A stretch of DNA of 64,000 nucleotides from Streptomyces sp. NBC_01451 (lineage in GTDB: Bacteria; Actinomycetota; Actinomycetes; Streptomycetales; Streptomycetaceae), in assembly GCF_036227485.1 (NCBI RefSeq), contig NZ_CP109479.1:7006001-7070000 (forward strand), read 5' to 3'. Shown here one piece after another: positions 50,398-60,085 of this stretch. Numbering within the stretch: the stretch's first letter is position 1; every line of letters starts with the position of its first letter. Under the pieces are notes generated by a model. The model did not search any database. It was not told where the DNA came from and was given only the letters and a program-made list of their open reading frames with translations. The position numbers and the translations under genes are program-made.

Positions 50398-51465
50398 ATG
50401 ACACACCTTCACCGTCGCTCCGTCGTCCTGATGTTCCCGGGAACAGGAGCGCAGCACACGCAGATGGCGGCCGGGCTCTACGGCCACGAAGCCGTTTTCA
50501 CCGACGCGGTCGACTCCGTCCTGGCCCGGCTCGGCGCGGAGGGCGAGGCCGCCAGGAACGACTGGCTGGCCGAGCGGCCCGCCGTCCCGATGGAGGCCGA
50601 CATCCGCTCCGCCCCCCTGCTGTTCGCCGTGGACTACGCGATGGGGCGGCTGGTCGAGAGCTGGGGGGTGCGCCCGGCGGCGTATCTCGGGCACAGCATG
50701 GGCGAGTTCGCCGCCGCCGTGCTCGCCGGGGTCTTCCGGCTCGACGACGCGGTCCGGCTGCTGTGGGAACGCGTCCTGCGGCAGCGGAGCACACCGGCGG
50801 GCGGGATGCTCGCGGTCGCCGCGGCGCGTGAGGAACTCGCCGGATACCTGGGGGCCGGGGTCGTGGTGGGCGCGGTGAACGCGCCCCGGCACACGGTGCT
50901 CTCGGGCCCGGCAGCCCCGCTGGACACGGTGGCGCGCAGGCTGACGGCGGACGGCAGGACCTTCCGGCGGCTCGCCACCCGCACCCCGTACCACAGTCCG
51001 GTGCTGGCGCCGCTGGTCGCCGAGACCGAGGCGCTCATCGAGGGGCTTCCGCTCGCCCCGCCCCGTACGACGCTGTACTCGGCCTACACCACGCGACCGC
51101 TCGGTGCGCGGGAGGCCACCGGGGCCGCGTTCTGGGCGGGGCAGCCGACCGCTCCCGTGCTGTTCTGGCCGACGCTGGAGCGCGTGCTGGACGACGGGGA
51201 CCGGCTCCTCGTCGAGGCCGGGCCGGCCCAGAGCCTGGCGGTCATCGCCCGGGGGCACCGGGCCGTGCGCTCGGGCCGCAGCGCGGTCGTCGCCACGCTG
51301 CCTCCCCGGGCCCTGGGACCCGAGGAGGACCGGCGCGCGGTCCGCGCGGCACGCGAACTGCTGCTCGGGCAGACGGAGGCCGAAGAGGCCGCAGAGACTG
51401 CCGCGGATCAGGCGGATCTGGCGGATCATTCGGGCAGGTTGCCGGTGGAGCTGCCCGCCTCGTAG
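50398..51465 (+). CDS. Discrete acyltransferase (malonyl-CoA:ACP transacylase-like)
   Basis: A 355-residue single-domain acyltransferase. It has FPGTGAQHTQMAAGLY near the N-terminus, the catalytic Ser in AAYLGHSMGEFAAAVLAG (S100), a conserved Arg in RVLRQRSTPAGGML and the second-site motif RTPYHSPVLAPLV (His). It loads an acyl-CoA, most likely malonyl, onto the ACP. Type II clusters usually borrow the fatty-acid MCAT, so a dedicated copy is noteworthy and might instead choose an unusual starter. ATG 50398; the 3' end overlaps the convergent multicopper oxidase gene by 40 bp. A Gln/Ala/Asp-rich tail follows the domain. Confidence 0.88.
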   Translation: MTHLHRRSVVLMFPGTGAQHTQMAAGLYGHEAVFTDAVDSVLARLGAEGEAARNDWLAERPAVPMEADIRSAPLLFAVDYAMGRLVESWGVRPAAYLGHSMGEFAAAVLAGVFRLDDAVRLLWERVLRQRSTPAGGMLAVAAAREELAGYLGAGVVVGAVNAPRHTVLSGPAAPLDTVARRLTADGRTFRRLATRTPYHSPVLAPLVAETEALIEGLPLAPPRTTLYSAYTTRPLGAREATGAAFWAGQPTAPVLFWPTLERVLDDGDRLLVEAGPAQSLAVIARGHRAVRSGRSAVVATLPPRALGPEEDRRAVRAARELLLGQTEAEEAAETAADQADLADHSGRLPVELPAS

Positions 51466-54071
51466 GGGGTGGTGACGCCGTCGTAGGCCAGGTGCAGGAC
51501 CATGCCGTCCCGGGCGTGGTCCAGGTTGTGGCAGTGGTCCATCCACAGGCCGGGGTTGTCGGCGCGGAAGGCGACCTCGAACCGTTCGCCGGGCGCGATG
51601 TTCAGGGTGTCGGTCCACCAGGGGCTGCCGGTCGCCCGCTGCCCGTTCCTGGACAGGACGAGCATCCGGTGGCCGTGCAGGTGCATGGGGTGGTCGTCGA
51701 GGCTGCGGTTGACGAAGGAGACACGGGCCAGGTCGCCCTCCCGGACGAGCAGGGCGGGGATGTCCGGGTAGACGGCGTTGTTGACGGTCCACAGCACCAT
51801 GGGCCGCCCGTTGAAGAAGCCCAGGCTGTTGCCGAGGACCAGGTGGAAGTCACGGTCGTAGCGGGTGCCGGGGCCGAAGGTCGGGGCCGCGTCGGTCGTG
51901 GTCGTGCCCGCCGTGCCCGTCGTGGTCGTAGGGGAGCCGTAGTCCAGGGGGTCGAAGAGAGGGCCCGTGGACGTGGGCGGCGGTCCGGCGGAGCCGGTGG
52001 GGTCGAGCAGCAGGGACGCCGTCTCCACCTGGCCCGCTCCGTAGGCGCCGTCCTCGCCGCAGCCCTCGGTTCCGTGGCTGGCGCTGGTGGCGTTGGCGTC
52101 GCCGACCACGGTGAGGTGGACGGGGCCGTCGGGCTGGCGGAACGTCACGTCGTACCGGCCGCCGCCCGCGACACGCAGCCGGGTGCCGCGCAGTTCGGTG
52201 GGCTCCGACACGTCGTTGCCGTCGATGGCGGCGACCTTGAAGGGCGTACCGGAGAGCGAGTAGGTACGGGGGCAGCTGTCGGCGTTCACCAGGCGCAGCC
52301 GGACCGGGGTGCCGGCCGGGACCCGCTCGCGCCGGGTCCGGGTGTCGTCGCCGAAGGCGGTGCGCAGGAGGCCACCGATGCCGTTCCGGCCGCTGAGCGC
52401 GCCTCCGCCGCCGGGGCGACCGCCGGTCGAGGACCCCTTCGCGCCCTCGACGCTCCAGGCGTGGGCGACGACGGTACGGTCCACGCCCGCCGGGCGCGCA
52501 CCGGGCTCCTCCACGACCAGCGCGCCGAACAGGCCCCGTGCCACGGCCGCGCTGGACTGCTGGTGCGTGTGGTACCAGAAGGTGCCCGCGCGGGGCGGCC
52601 GGAACCGGTACACGTGCCGCTCGCCGGGCATCACGGCGTCCTGCGTCACCCCGGCCACGCCGTCCTCGGCGGCCGGGACGTCCACGCCGTGCCAGTGGAG
52701 GGTGACTCCGTCGCCGACGTTCCGGTTGACGAGGACGACCTCCACCAACTCACCCTTCCGCATGCGGAGTTCGGGTCCGGGGAGCTGTCCGTTGAAGGCG
52801 AGGGCGGCCACCTTCTCGCCCGACGCCAGCCGCATCGTGCGGGCGGTCGCGGTGAGGGTGAAGCGCCGGTCGGGGGTGCCGGTACGGGGGCCGGTGAGGC
52901 CGGTGAGATCACGTGCCGGCGCCTGTCCGGCCGACGGACCGCCACCGGTGTCGTACGCGTGCGTGTGGTGGTCCTGGCCCATCCGCTCCGGCAGTCGGCT
53001 CCGCTCGGCGGCCAGGGCCCAGCCGCCCGTGACGAGCACCGCGAAGGCGGTCAGCGTGGCCGTCGAGCGCACCAGCCGCCGCGCCCGCGACGGCCGCCGC
53101 CAGCCGGGCGCGCCCACGACCGCCCGCCACCGCTGCTGCCACAGCACGAGCCCCGAGGCGGCGAGGACCAGCAGAACCATTTCGAGGACGAAGAGCCCGC
53201 CGTACGGAGGGGCCGGCGGATGCAACGTGAGCCCGGCGGCGAACAGCGCGGCCAGGAAACAGACCCGCACGGGCACGACGACCTGCCAGGAGGCGGCGGC
53301 GAGCCGGAGCTCCACGGGGACGGCCGGTACATCCGCTGCATCTGCCGCATCCGGTACGTCAGGGTCCCCCGCCGTGCTGTCGCTCCCGCGTCCGGCGGAC
53401 GCCTCCGGCGGTGTGGAGACGGCGGCGAGTCGTAGCGCTGGGCGGACGCCCGGCTCACCCGGCTCACCCGGGTCGGCCGCGGCGCTGCCGTTGCCGTTCA
53501 CGTGTCCGGCCGACGCCTCCGGCAGTGGGTACGGCGCGGTCGTGGTGGGGCGGCCGGGTCGGCCCGGGGTCGTGGCGAGCCGGCCCGGGGCGCGGTCTTC
53601 GGCGCGGGCGGGCGATGTGTGGGGCCGCGGGTGGGGAACGGTCGTGGCCGGTGTCCGGGCGGGCTCGGCGGTCGGAGATGTCGTGGCCGTAGCGGGTGCC
53701 TCGGGTGCCGTCATCGGCGTACGCGGCCCGGGCGACCCAGGTGCCGGGGTGCGCGTCAGACGCCAGTACGCCGGGAGCGTGAGGACCGCGACCGCCGTGC
53801 CCGCCACCGTCAGGGGGACGGCCGCGAACAGGACGAAGTCGGCGCCCGCGAGCCAGCCCGCCGTACCCGCGAGGGCGACGGCCAGCGCGACGCGCAGCGC
53901 CAGCACCAGCAGGGACACGGTCAGCAGGACCAGACCGAGGCGGGTCCGGCGCCCGAGGGAGCGCGTCGTGGCCCGGGTCGGCAGACGGCGGGCGCCGCGG
54001 GACGCGAAGCCCCAGAAGACCGCCGCCAGCACGGCCCAGAGCAGGTTCTGTTCGAAGAGGTTCTCCACCAT
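51426..54071 (-). CDS. Membrane-anchored multicopper oxidase
   Basis: The 881-residue protein has an N-terminal membrane region of six to eight helices (for example LLWAVLAAVFWGFASRG, FVLFAAVPLTVAGTAVAVLT, GLFVLEMVLLVLAASGLVLW). It is interrupted by a Pro/Thr/Gly-rich disordered loop (about 115-245). A three-cupredoxin oxidase follows from about residue 410, with all four copper motifs: TLHWHGVDVP, FWYHTHQQS, HPMHLHGHRM and HCHNLDHARDGM. It oxidises phenols or metals with O2 at the cell surface. In this cluster it could couple or oxidise an exported aromatic polyketide (inference). ATG 54071 lacks a strong ribosome site. Confidence 0.9.
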   Translation of the reverse strand: MVENLFEQNLLWAVLAAVFWGFASRGARRLPTRATTRSLGRRTRLGLVLLTVSLLVLALRVALAVALAGTAGWLAGADFVLFAAVPLTVAGTAVAVLTLPAYWRLTRTPAPGSPGPRTPMTAPEAPATATTSPTAEPARTPATTVPHPRPHTSPARAEDRAPGRLATTPGRPGRPTTTAPYPLPEASAGHVNGNGSAAADPGEPGEPGVRPALRLAAVSTPPEASAGRGSDSTAGDPDVPDAADAADVPAVPVELRLAAASWQVVVPVRVCFLAALFAAGLTLHPPAPPYGGLFVLEMVLLVLAASGLVLWQQRWRAVVGAPGWRRPSRARRLVRSTATLTAFAVLVTGGWALAAERSRLPERMGQDHHTHAYDTGGGPSAGQAPARDLTGLTGPRTGTPDRRFTLTATARTMRLASGEKVAALAFNGQLPGPELRMRKGELVEVVLVNRNVGDGVTLHWHGVDVPAAEDGVAGVTQDAVMPGERHVYRFRPPRAGTFWYHTHQQSSAAVARGLFGALVVEEPGARPAGVDRTVVAHAWSVEGAKGSSTGGRPGGGGALSGRNGIGGLLRTAFGDDTRTRRERVPAGTPVRLRLVNADSCPRTYSLSGTPFKVAAIDGNDVSEPTELRGTRLRVAGGGRYDVTFRQPDGPVHLTVVGDANATSASHGTEGCGEDGAYGAGQVETASLLLDPTGSAGPPPTSTGPLFDPLDYGSPTTTTGTAGTTTTDAAPTFGPGTRYDRDFHLVLGNSLGFFNGRPMVLWTVNNAVYPDIPALLVREGDLARVSFVNRSLDDHPMHLHGHRMLVLSRNGQRATGSPWWTDTLNIAPGERFEVAFRADNPGLWMDHCHNLDHARDGMVLHLAYDGVTTPYEAGSSTGNLPE

Positions 54072-54190
54072 GCACGCAGCGTGCCGGGTGCCCTTCGAGT
54101 CTGCCTTGAGCCTCCTGCCCGATGCTTTCGACGCTTTCGGCGGCCAGGGCAGCGGCCCGGCCCGCAAGTCACGCACAGGAGGGTCACGTC

Positions 54191-54934
54191 ATGACCGAGA
54201 GACGTTGCGCGTTGGTGACCGGAGGATCGCGGGGCATCGGACGCGCGGTCGCGGTACGGCTCGCCGAGGCGGGCTACGACATCGGGTTCTGCTCCCGGTC
54301 CGCCGACGAGGCGGCCCTGGAGACCACCCGGCTCGTCGCCGAGGCCGGTGCCGCCGTCCACCACGCCGTCTGCGACGTCACGGACCCGGCGGCGGTCCGC
54401 GCGTTCGTCGACGGGACCGAGGAGAAGCTCGGCGTGCCGCCGTACGCGCTGGTCAACTGCGCCGGTGTCCTGAAGGACCGTCCCATGGCACTGATGTCGG
54501 AGGGGGACTGGCACTCGGTGGTCGGCACCAGCCTGGACGGTGCCTTCCACATGTGCCGCGCCGTGCTGCGCGGCCTGATCACCCGCAGGGCCGGCGCGGT
54601 CGTGAACGTATCGTCCGTGATCGGCGTGTACGGCAACCCCGGCCAGACCAACTACGCGACGGCCAAGGCGGGACTGAACGGCCTCACCCGCGCCCTCGCC
54701 AAGGAGGTCGCCCCCTACGGGGTGCGGGTCAACGCCGTGGCGCCCGGTTTCATCGACACCGACATGCTCGACGGCATGGCGGCCAAGGCCCGCGAGGCCG
54801 CCCTCGGCAAGGTCGCCATGGGCCGCTTCGGCACCCCCGGGTCCGTCGCCGAACTCGTCGCGTTCCTGCTCTCCGACGCCGCCGACTACATCACCGGCCA
54901 AGTGGTGCAGATCGACGGCGGAATCGCCCTGTGA
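54191..54934 (+). CDS. 3-oxoacyl-ACP reductase (FabG-type polyketide ketoreductase)
   Basis: A 247-residue short-chain reductase with the NADPH loop VTGGSRGIGRAV (9-20), NCAGVLKDRPM, catalytic Ser in VVNVSSVIGVYGN and Tyr/Lys in TNYATAKAGL. It ends with the FabG-typical ITGQVVQIDGG. It reduces a keto group of the ACP-bound chain. In pentangular polyphenol clusters a KR of this type acts on a distal carbonyl. ATG 54191 follows AGGAGGG. The next gene starts 10 bp downstream, beginning the main operon. Confidence 0.92.
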   Translation: MTERRCALVTGGSRGIGRAVAVRLAEAGYDIGFCSRSADEAALETTRLVAEAGAAVHHAVCDVTDPAAVRAFVDGTEEKLGVPPYALVNCAGVLKDRPMALMSEGDWHSVVGTSLDGAFHMCRAVLRGLITRRAGAVVNVSSVIGVYGNPGQTNYATAKAGLNGLTRALAKEVAPYGVRVNAVAPGFIDTDMLDGMAAKAREAALGKVAMGRFGTPGSVAELVAFLLSDAADYITGQVVQIDGGIAL

Positions 54935-54944
54935 GCGCGCGCGG

Positions 54945-56546
54945 ATGACCACCTCACCGAACACCTCACCCGACACCTCGCGGAACACCTCACCCGACAC
55001 CTCGGAGCACACCCCGCGGAACGCCAAGGTCCCCGCTCCGCCCCCCGACCCCGGCACCCGCCCCGTCCGCGCGCTGTTCCGCGAGCGCTGGTTCAGCACC
55101 CTGTTCATGACCGACATGTGGGAGCGCTTCAGCTTCTATGGCATGCAGGCCCTGCTGTTCCTCTACGCCACCGCGCCGACGGCCGAGGGCGGGCTCGGGC
55201 TGGCGGACGGCACCGCCGGCGCGCTCTTCGGGCTCTACATCTCCGCGTCGTTCCTCGCCGCCATGCCCGGCGGCTGGCTCGGCGACCGGGTCCTCGGCAC
55301 GCACCGGGCCATGCTGTCCGGCGCCCTCGTCATCGCGTCCGGGCACGCCTGTATGGCCGTGCCCACCCACACCACGTTCTATCTGGGCCTGCTGCTGGTC
55401 GCCTGCGGTACGGGGCTGCTGAAGCCCAACCTGCCGGTGATGTTCGACCAGATGAACCCGGGAGCGGGCAGCGCCCAGCGGCAGGCGGCGTTCTCCGTCT
55501 TCTACATGAGCGTCCAGGTCAGCGCGCTCGTCGGCCCGCTGGTCACGGGCGCCCTGGGCGAACGCGTCAACTGGCACCTCGGCTTCGGCGCCGCCGGTGT
55601 CGGCATGGTCTTCGGTGTCCTGCAGTACCTGCACGGCGCCCCCACCCTGCGTGGCACCCGCACCGGCCCCGCCCACCCGCTGCCGCCCGCCGCACTGCGC
55701 CGCCTGGTGCGCGTCGCCTGGGCGGCGCTGGCCGGGGCGGTCCTGCTGGTCACCGGGGTCGCGCTGGCCGGCGGGCTGCCGCTGCGGCCGGTGCTCGCGC
55801 TGTGCGGGCTGGCCTCGCTGGTGGCGCCCGTCTGGTACTTCCGGCGGCTGCTGCGCGGGGCGAAGCTGGACCCGGCCGAGCGCGAACGCATCCGCGGCTA
55901 CCGCAGGATCTTCGTACCGTCGGTGCTGTTCTGGGCGATGTACGGCCAACTCGGCTCGGTGTTCAGCCTGTTCGCGCGCGAGCACACCGACCGCGACATC
56001 GCCGGGTTCAGGGTCCCGGCCAGCTGGTTCCAGTCCGCGCATCCGCTCTTCCTGCTGCTGCTCGCCCCGCTCTTCGCCTGGCTCTGGCTGCGGCTCGCGG
56101 CCGGGACGGACACGGTACGGAAGTTCTCCGCCGGGCTGTTGTGCGCGGCCGGCGGCTTCGCCGTGCTCTCGGCCGGTGCCTGGTTCGCGGACGACGGCGG
56201 GGTCCTGGTCTCCGCGCTCTGGCTGCTGGGGGCCTTCCTGTGCATGACGTGCGGCGAGCTGGTCTTCGGGCCGGTCGGGCTGAGCACCACGGCGGAGAGC
56301 GCGCCGGAGGGGCACGGCAGCCGCATGATGGGCCTCTTCTACCTGGGGGCCGCGCTGGGCGCCGGGGTCGGCGGCCAGCTCTCGCACCTCGTGGGCGTGG
56401 TGCCGCTGTGGGCGTATCTGGCGTCCTTCGCGACCGCGGCCACGGTCACCGCGCTGCTCCTGTTCCGCGGAACCTCTCGCAAAGCGCCCCGGGGGACGTC
56501 TCACGGGGCGCGGCCCGAGACGCTTCACAGAACGGCTCAAATCTGA
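54945..56546 (+). CDS. POT/PTR2-family MFS transporter
   Basis: A 533-residue proton-dependent transporter. Marks of the oligopeptide family are TDMWERFSFYGMQALLFLYA, GGWLGDRVLGTHRAM, GTGLLKPNLPVMFDQM and FSVFYMSVQVSALVGPLVTG, plus about 12-14 helices. POT proteins import di/tripeptides or other small substrates; some serve as exporters in biosynthetic clusters. Residues 2-30 are repeated NTSPDTS units, encoded by a tandem acacctcaccc-type repeat at 54950-55010. It lies 10 bp after the ketoreductase gene. Whether it moves the polyketide is unknown. Confidence 0.9.
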   Translation: MTTSPNTSPDTSRNTSPDTSEHTPRNAKVPAPPPDPGTRPVRALFRERWFSTLFMTDMWERFSFYGMQALLFLYATAPTAEGGLGLADGTAGALFGLYISASFLAAMPGGWLGDRVLGTHRAMLSGALVIASGHACMAVPTHTTFYLGLLLVACGTGLLKPNLPVMFDQMNPGAGSAQRQAAFSVFYMSVQVSALVGPLVTGALGERVNWHLGFGAAGVGMVFGVLQYLHGAPTLRGTRTGPAHPLPPAALRRLVRVAWAALAGAVLLVTGVALAGGLPLRPVLALCGLASLVAPVWYFRRLLRGAKLDPAERERIRGYRRIFVPSVLFWAMYGQLGSVFSLFAREHTDRDIAGFRVPASWFQSAHPLFLLLLAPLFAWLWLRLAAGTDTVRKFSAGLLCAAGGFAVLSAGAWFADDGGVLVSALWLLGAFLCMTCGELVFGPVGLSTTAESAPEGHGSRMMGLFYLGAALGAGVGGQLSHLVGVVPLWAYLASFATAATVTALLLFRGTSRKAPRGTSHGARPETLHRTAQI

Positions 56547-56679
56547 CGTCGAGTTGCTCTGGACGAGGCCTCAAGCAATCCCGTCCAGCATCAAAAGCGG
56601 CAGGTCCGAACCGCTTACGGACCCGCCGGAAGCCCGGGCGGCCCCACCGTCCGCGGGCGACAACCCGATTGGAGTCCCC

Positions 56680-57000
56680 ATGGCGCATCGCACGCTCATC
56701 GTCGCGCGGATGGACCACGACGACGCCGAGAAGGTGGCCGCGCTCTTCGCCGAGTCCGACGCGACCGAGCTGCCCCACATGATCGGCGTCCAACGCCGCA
56801 CCCTCTTCCGCTTCCAGGGCCTCTACTTCCACCTGGTGGAGGCGGAGCAGCCCATCAACAAGGACCTCTACCGGGCCCGCAGCCACCCGCTCTACGAGGA
56901 CATCAACACCCGGCTCCAGGAGTTCATGACGCCGTACTCCCCGACCTGGCGTGAGCCCAAGGACTCGATGGCCGAGTCCTTCTACACCTGGACACCCTGA
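56680..57000 (+). CDS. TcmI-type polyketide cyclase
   Basis: The 106-residue protein belongs to the TcmI / WhiE-ORFVII cyclase family. It begins AHRTLIVARMDHDDAEKVAA, followed by LFAESDATELPHMIGVQRRT, LFRFQGLYFHLVEAEQP and MAESFYTWTP. These small ferredoxin-like-fold proteins close the last rings of pentangular and tetracyclic polyketides. ATG 56680 follows GGAG. It lies 133 bp after the transporter and 74 bp before the cupin gene. Confidence 0.92.
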   Translation: MAHRTLIVARMDHDDAEKVAALFAESDATELPHMIGVQRRTLFRFQGLYFHLVEAEQPINKDLYRARSHPLYEDINTRLQEFMTPYSPTWREPKDSMAESFYTWTP

Positions 57001-57074
57001 GCCCCGAGACGTCCGCCGCATCCCGGCCCGCCCTCCCCAGGCGGCCCGGGCTCACGTCCCCACCTGGAGCACCT

Positions 57075-57500
57075 ATGCAGACCACCGACCTCATCAAGGT
57101 CGCCATCGACGACGTACCGCCCAACCGCAAGCGCGGCGGCGACCTGCGTGTCCTGCTCAGCCCCAAGACCTGCGGAGCGACCTCGGGGTTCATGGGCGTC
57201 GGCACCCTGGAGCCGGGCGAGTTCGTCTCCGAGCACTACCACGAGTACTCCGAGGAGTTCTTCTACGCAGTCCGGGGCCGGCTGCTGCTGCGCGTCGACG
57301 GCCGGGAGCTGGTGCTGGAGCCCGGCGAGTCCTTCATGGTCCCGATCGGGGTGCGACACCGTATCGAGAACCCGTTCGACGAGCAGGCCTTCGTCTCCTT
57401 CTTCCTCAGCCCGCTCGCCCCGCGTCCCGAACTCGGCCACGTCGACTGCGAACCGCTGCCCGGTGAGGGCACGCTGCCCGAAGTGGGAGGCGTCGAATGA
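57075..57500 (+). CDS. Cupin-domain polyketide cyclase/monooxygenase-like protein
   Basis: A 141-residue single cupin with the metal motif SEHYHEYSEEFFYAVRGRLL (His, His, Glu) and second motif LEPGESFMVPIGVRHRIEN. It matches the WhiE ORFII-type cupins found beside KS-alpha in spore-pigment and pentangular clusters, where they assist late cyclisation or oxidation. Its stop overlaps the KS-alpha start (ATGA), so the two are translationally coupled. Confidence 0.9.
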   Translation: MQTTDLIKVAIDDVPPNRKRGGDLRVLLSPKTCGATSGFMGVGTLEPGEFVSEHYHEYSEEFFYAVRGRLLLRVDGRELVLEPGESFMVPIGVRHRIENPFDEQAFVSFFLSPLAPRPELGHVDCEPLPGEGTLPEVGGVE

Positions 57501-58762
57501 CCGGGCGTGCGGTGATCACCGGCATCGGCGTCGTCGCCCCCGGGCAGCCGGGCCGTGAGGCGTTCTGGGAGATGATCGTCAAAGGGCAGACGGCGACCCG
57601 GCGCATCACCCTCTTCGACCCGACGCCCTTCCGCAGCCGGATCGGCGCCGAGTGCGACTTCGACCCCGAGCTGGCCGGACTGTCGTACCAGGAGATCAGG
57701 CGCACCGACCGGGCGGGCCAGTTCGCGCTGGTCGCCACCCGGGAGGCGATGGCCGACAGCGGGCTCGACATGGACGCCGAGGACCCGCACCGGATGGGGG
57801 TGAGCGTCGGCAACGGCGTCGGCAACGCCATCTCCATGGAGCAGGAGTACCGCACCGTCAGCGACAACGGCCGCCAGTGGCTCGTCGACCAGGGCTACAT
57901 GAAGCCCCACCTGTACTCGTACGTGATGTCCAGCTCGCTGGCGACCGAGGTGGCGTGGGCGTCCGGGGCCGAGGGGCCGGCGACCGTCGTCAGCTCGGGG
58001 TGCTGCGCCGGGATCGACGCGGTCGGGTACGCCGTCGACCTGATCCGGGAGGGCTCGGCCGACGTGATGATCGCCGGTGCCACGGACGCGCCCATCTACC
58101 CGGTCACCGTGTCCTGCTTCGACACCCTGCGCGCCTCCTCCACCAGCAACGACGACCCGGAGCACGCGTGCCGGCCGTTCGACCGGCGCCGCAACGGGCT
58201 GGTGCTGGGCGAGGGCTCCGCGGTCTTCGTGATCGAGGAGCTGGAGCACGCCCGCCGCCGGGGCGCCCGGATCTACTGCGAGGTCGTGGGCTACTCGGCC
58301 CGCGCGAACGGCTACCACATGACCGGCCTCAGGCCCGACGGCCGCGAGATGGGTGAGGCGATCACCGCCGCGCTCGACGAGGCCCGGATCAACCCCGACG
58401 AGATCGACTACGCCAACGCCCACGGCAGCGGCACCAAGCAGAACGACCGGCACGAGACGGCCGCGTACAAGCGCAGCCTCGGCGAGCACGCGTACCGCGT
58501 CCCGATCAGCTCCATCAAGTCGATGGTCGGGCACTCGCTCGGGTCCATCGGCTCGATCGAGATCGCGGCCAGCGCCCTGGCCATCGACCGGGGCACCATC
58601 CCGCCCACCGCCAACTACGAGGAGCGCGACCCCGAGTGCGACCTGGACTACGTGCCGGGCACCGCGCGGGAGGCGCGGCTCGACGTCGTCCTCAGCGTCG
58701 GCAGCGGCTTCGGCGGCTTCCAGAGCGCGGTCGTCCTCACCTCTCCGAGGAGGATCTCGTGA
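57497..58762 (+). CDS. Type II polyketide ketosynthase alpha (KS-alpha)
   Basis: The 421-residue condensing enzyme of the minimal PKS. The nucleophile is C169 in VVSSGCCAGIDAVG, and the histidines are H309 in NAHGSGTKQND and H345 in MVGHSLGS. It joins malonyl units with the chain-length factor encoded next. The usual active-site sequence is STGCTSG; SSGCCAG is a spore-pigment/pentangular-like variant. It is coupled by 4-bp overlaps to the cupin upstream (ATGA) and the CLF downstream (GTGA). Confidence 0.96.
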   Translation: MTGRAVITGIGVVAPGQPGREAFWEMIVKGQTATRRITLFDPTPFRSRIGAECDFDPELAGLSYQEIRRTDRAGQFALVATREAMADSGLDMDAEDPHRMGVSVGNGVGNAISMEQEYRTVSDNGRQWLVDQGYMKPHLYSYVMSSSLATEVAWASGAEGPATVVSSGCCAGIDAVGYAVDLIREGSADVMIAGATDAPIYPVTVSCFDTLRASSTSNDDPEHACRPFDRRRNGLVLGEGSAVFVIEELEHARRRGARIYCEVVGYSARANGYHMTGLRPDGREMGEAITAALDEARINPDEIDYANAHGSGTKQNDRHETAAYKRSLGEHAYRVPISSIKSMVGHSLGSIGSIEIAASALAIDRGTIPPTANYEERDPECDLDYVPGTAREARLDVVLSVGSGFGGFQSAVVLTSPRRIS

Positions 58763-59973
58763 GTGCCCCCGTCATCACCGGGCTGGGCGTGGTCGCGCCC
58801 AACGGGCAGGACCGCGAGGCCTGGTGGCAGGCGACCCTCGACGGGACGTCGGGCCTCGGCCGGATCAGCCGCTTCGACCCGGACCGCTACCCGGTGCGGG
58901 TCGCGGGCGAGGCCACCGGTTTCGACCCGTCGGAGCACGCGCCGCAGCGCCTGGTCAGCGAGACCGACGTCATGACGCAGTACGCCTTCGCCGCGACCAA
59001 CGAGGCGTTGGCCGACGCGGCCGTGGTCCCCGACGACTTCGCCGACCTGGACATGGCCGTCATCACCGCCAACTCCTCCGGCGGCGTCGAGTTCGGCCAG
59101 CGCGAACTGCAGAAGCTGTACAGCGAGGGACCGCAGGCCGTGGGCGCGTACATGTCCATCGCCTGGTTCTACGCGGCGACCACCGGGCAGCTGTCCATCC
59201 GGCACGGCATGCGCGGCCCGTGCGGGGTGCTCTGCTCGGAGCAGGCCGGCGGCCTGGACGTCCTGGCGCAGGCCCGGCGGGTCCTCGCCAAGGGCACCCG
59301 GCTGGTGCTGTCCGGCGGCACCGACGCCTCGCTGTCCCCGTACGGGCTGGTCTGCCAGCTCTCCAACGGACGGCTCAGCGAGGAGCACCGGCCCGAGCGG
59401 GCGTTCGTGCCCTTCGACGCCGACGCGAGCGGCTACGTCCCGGGGGAGGGCGGCGCGATCTTCGTCGTGGAGAGCCACGACGACGCCCGTGCCCGGGACG
59501 TGGAGCGGATCTACGCCGAGGTCTCCGGCTACGCCGCCACCTTCGATCCGCGGCCCGGCTCCACCCGCCCGCCCGGGCTCCGGCGGGCCGCCGAACTCGC
59601 CCTGGCCGACGCCTCGCTGGCGCCGTCCGACGTCGACGTGGTGTTCGCCGACGGCTACGGCGTACCCGAGCTGGACCGGCAGGAGGCCGAGGCGCTCGCC
59701 GCCGTGTTCGGCCCGGGGGCGGTCCCGGTGACCGTGCCCAAGACCATGACCGGCCGGCTCTACGCCGGCGGAGCGGCGCTCGACGTGGCCGCCGCCGCCC
59801 TCGCGCTGCGCGACCAGGTCGTCCCGCCGTCGGTCAACGTCCGCCCCGACCCCGAGCACCGGCTCGACCTGGTTGTCGGCGGGCCCCGCGAGACCCGGCT
59901 GCGCACCGCGCTGGTGCTGAGCCGCGGCTACGGCGGCTTCAACGCGGCCGTGGTGCTGCGGGCCGTGCGGTAG
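58759..59973 (+). CDS. Chain-length factor (KS-beta)
   Basis: A 404-residue partner of KS-alpha. The catalytic Cys is replaced by Gln (Q162 in GVLCSEQAGGLDVL), the hallmark of chain-length factors that decarboxylate malonyl-ACP and set chain length. The start is GTG 58759, overlapping the KS stop (GTGA). With its KS it would make a long poly-beta-ketone; the cyclase set suggests about 20-26 carbons (inference). Confidence 0.95.
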   Translation: MSAPVITGLGVVAPNGQDREAWWQATLDGTSGLGRISRFDPDRYPVRVAGEATGFDPSEHAPQRLVSETDVMTQYAFAATNEALADAAVVPDDFADLDMAVITANSSGGVEFGQRELQKLYSEGPQAVGAYMSIAWFYAATTGQLSIRHGMRGPCGVLCSEQAGGLDVLAQARRVLAKGTRLVLSGGTDASLSPYGLVCQLSNGRLSEEHRPERAFVPFDADASGYVPGEGGAIFVVESHDDARARDVERIYAEVSGYAATFDPRPGSTRPPGLRRAAELALADASLAPSDVDVVFADGYGVPELDRQEAEALAAVFGPGAVPVTVPKTMTGRLYAGGAALDVAAAALALRDQVVPPSVNVRPDPEHRLDLVVGGPRETRLRTALVLSRGYGGFNAAVVLRAVR

Positions 59974-60085
59974 CCCCGCACAGCACCGCCGCGGTGCCGG
60001 GCCGCTGACGCCCGCACCGCTTCTCACCCTCTCTTTCATCCTCTCTCTTTCATCCCGAGTCACCTGTCCCCATTGGAGGAACCCC

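Noticed and set aside
60031..60056. ctctctttcatc repeats before the ACP gene as an operator
   Set aside because: Pyrimidine-rich direct repeat without dyad symmetry and only two copies; too weak to call.
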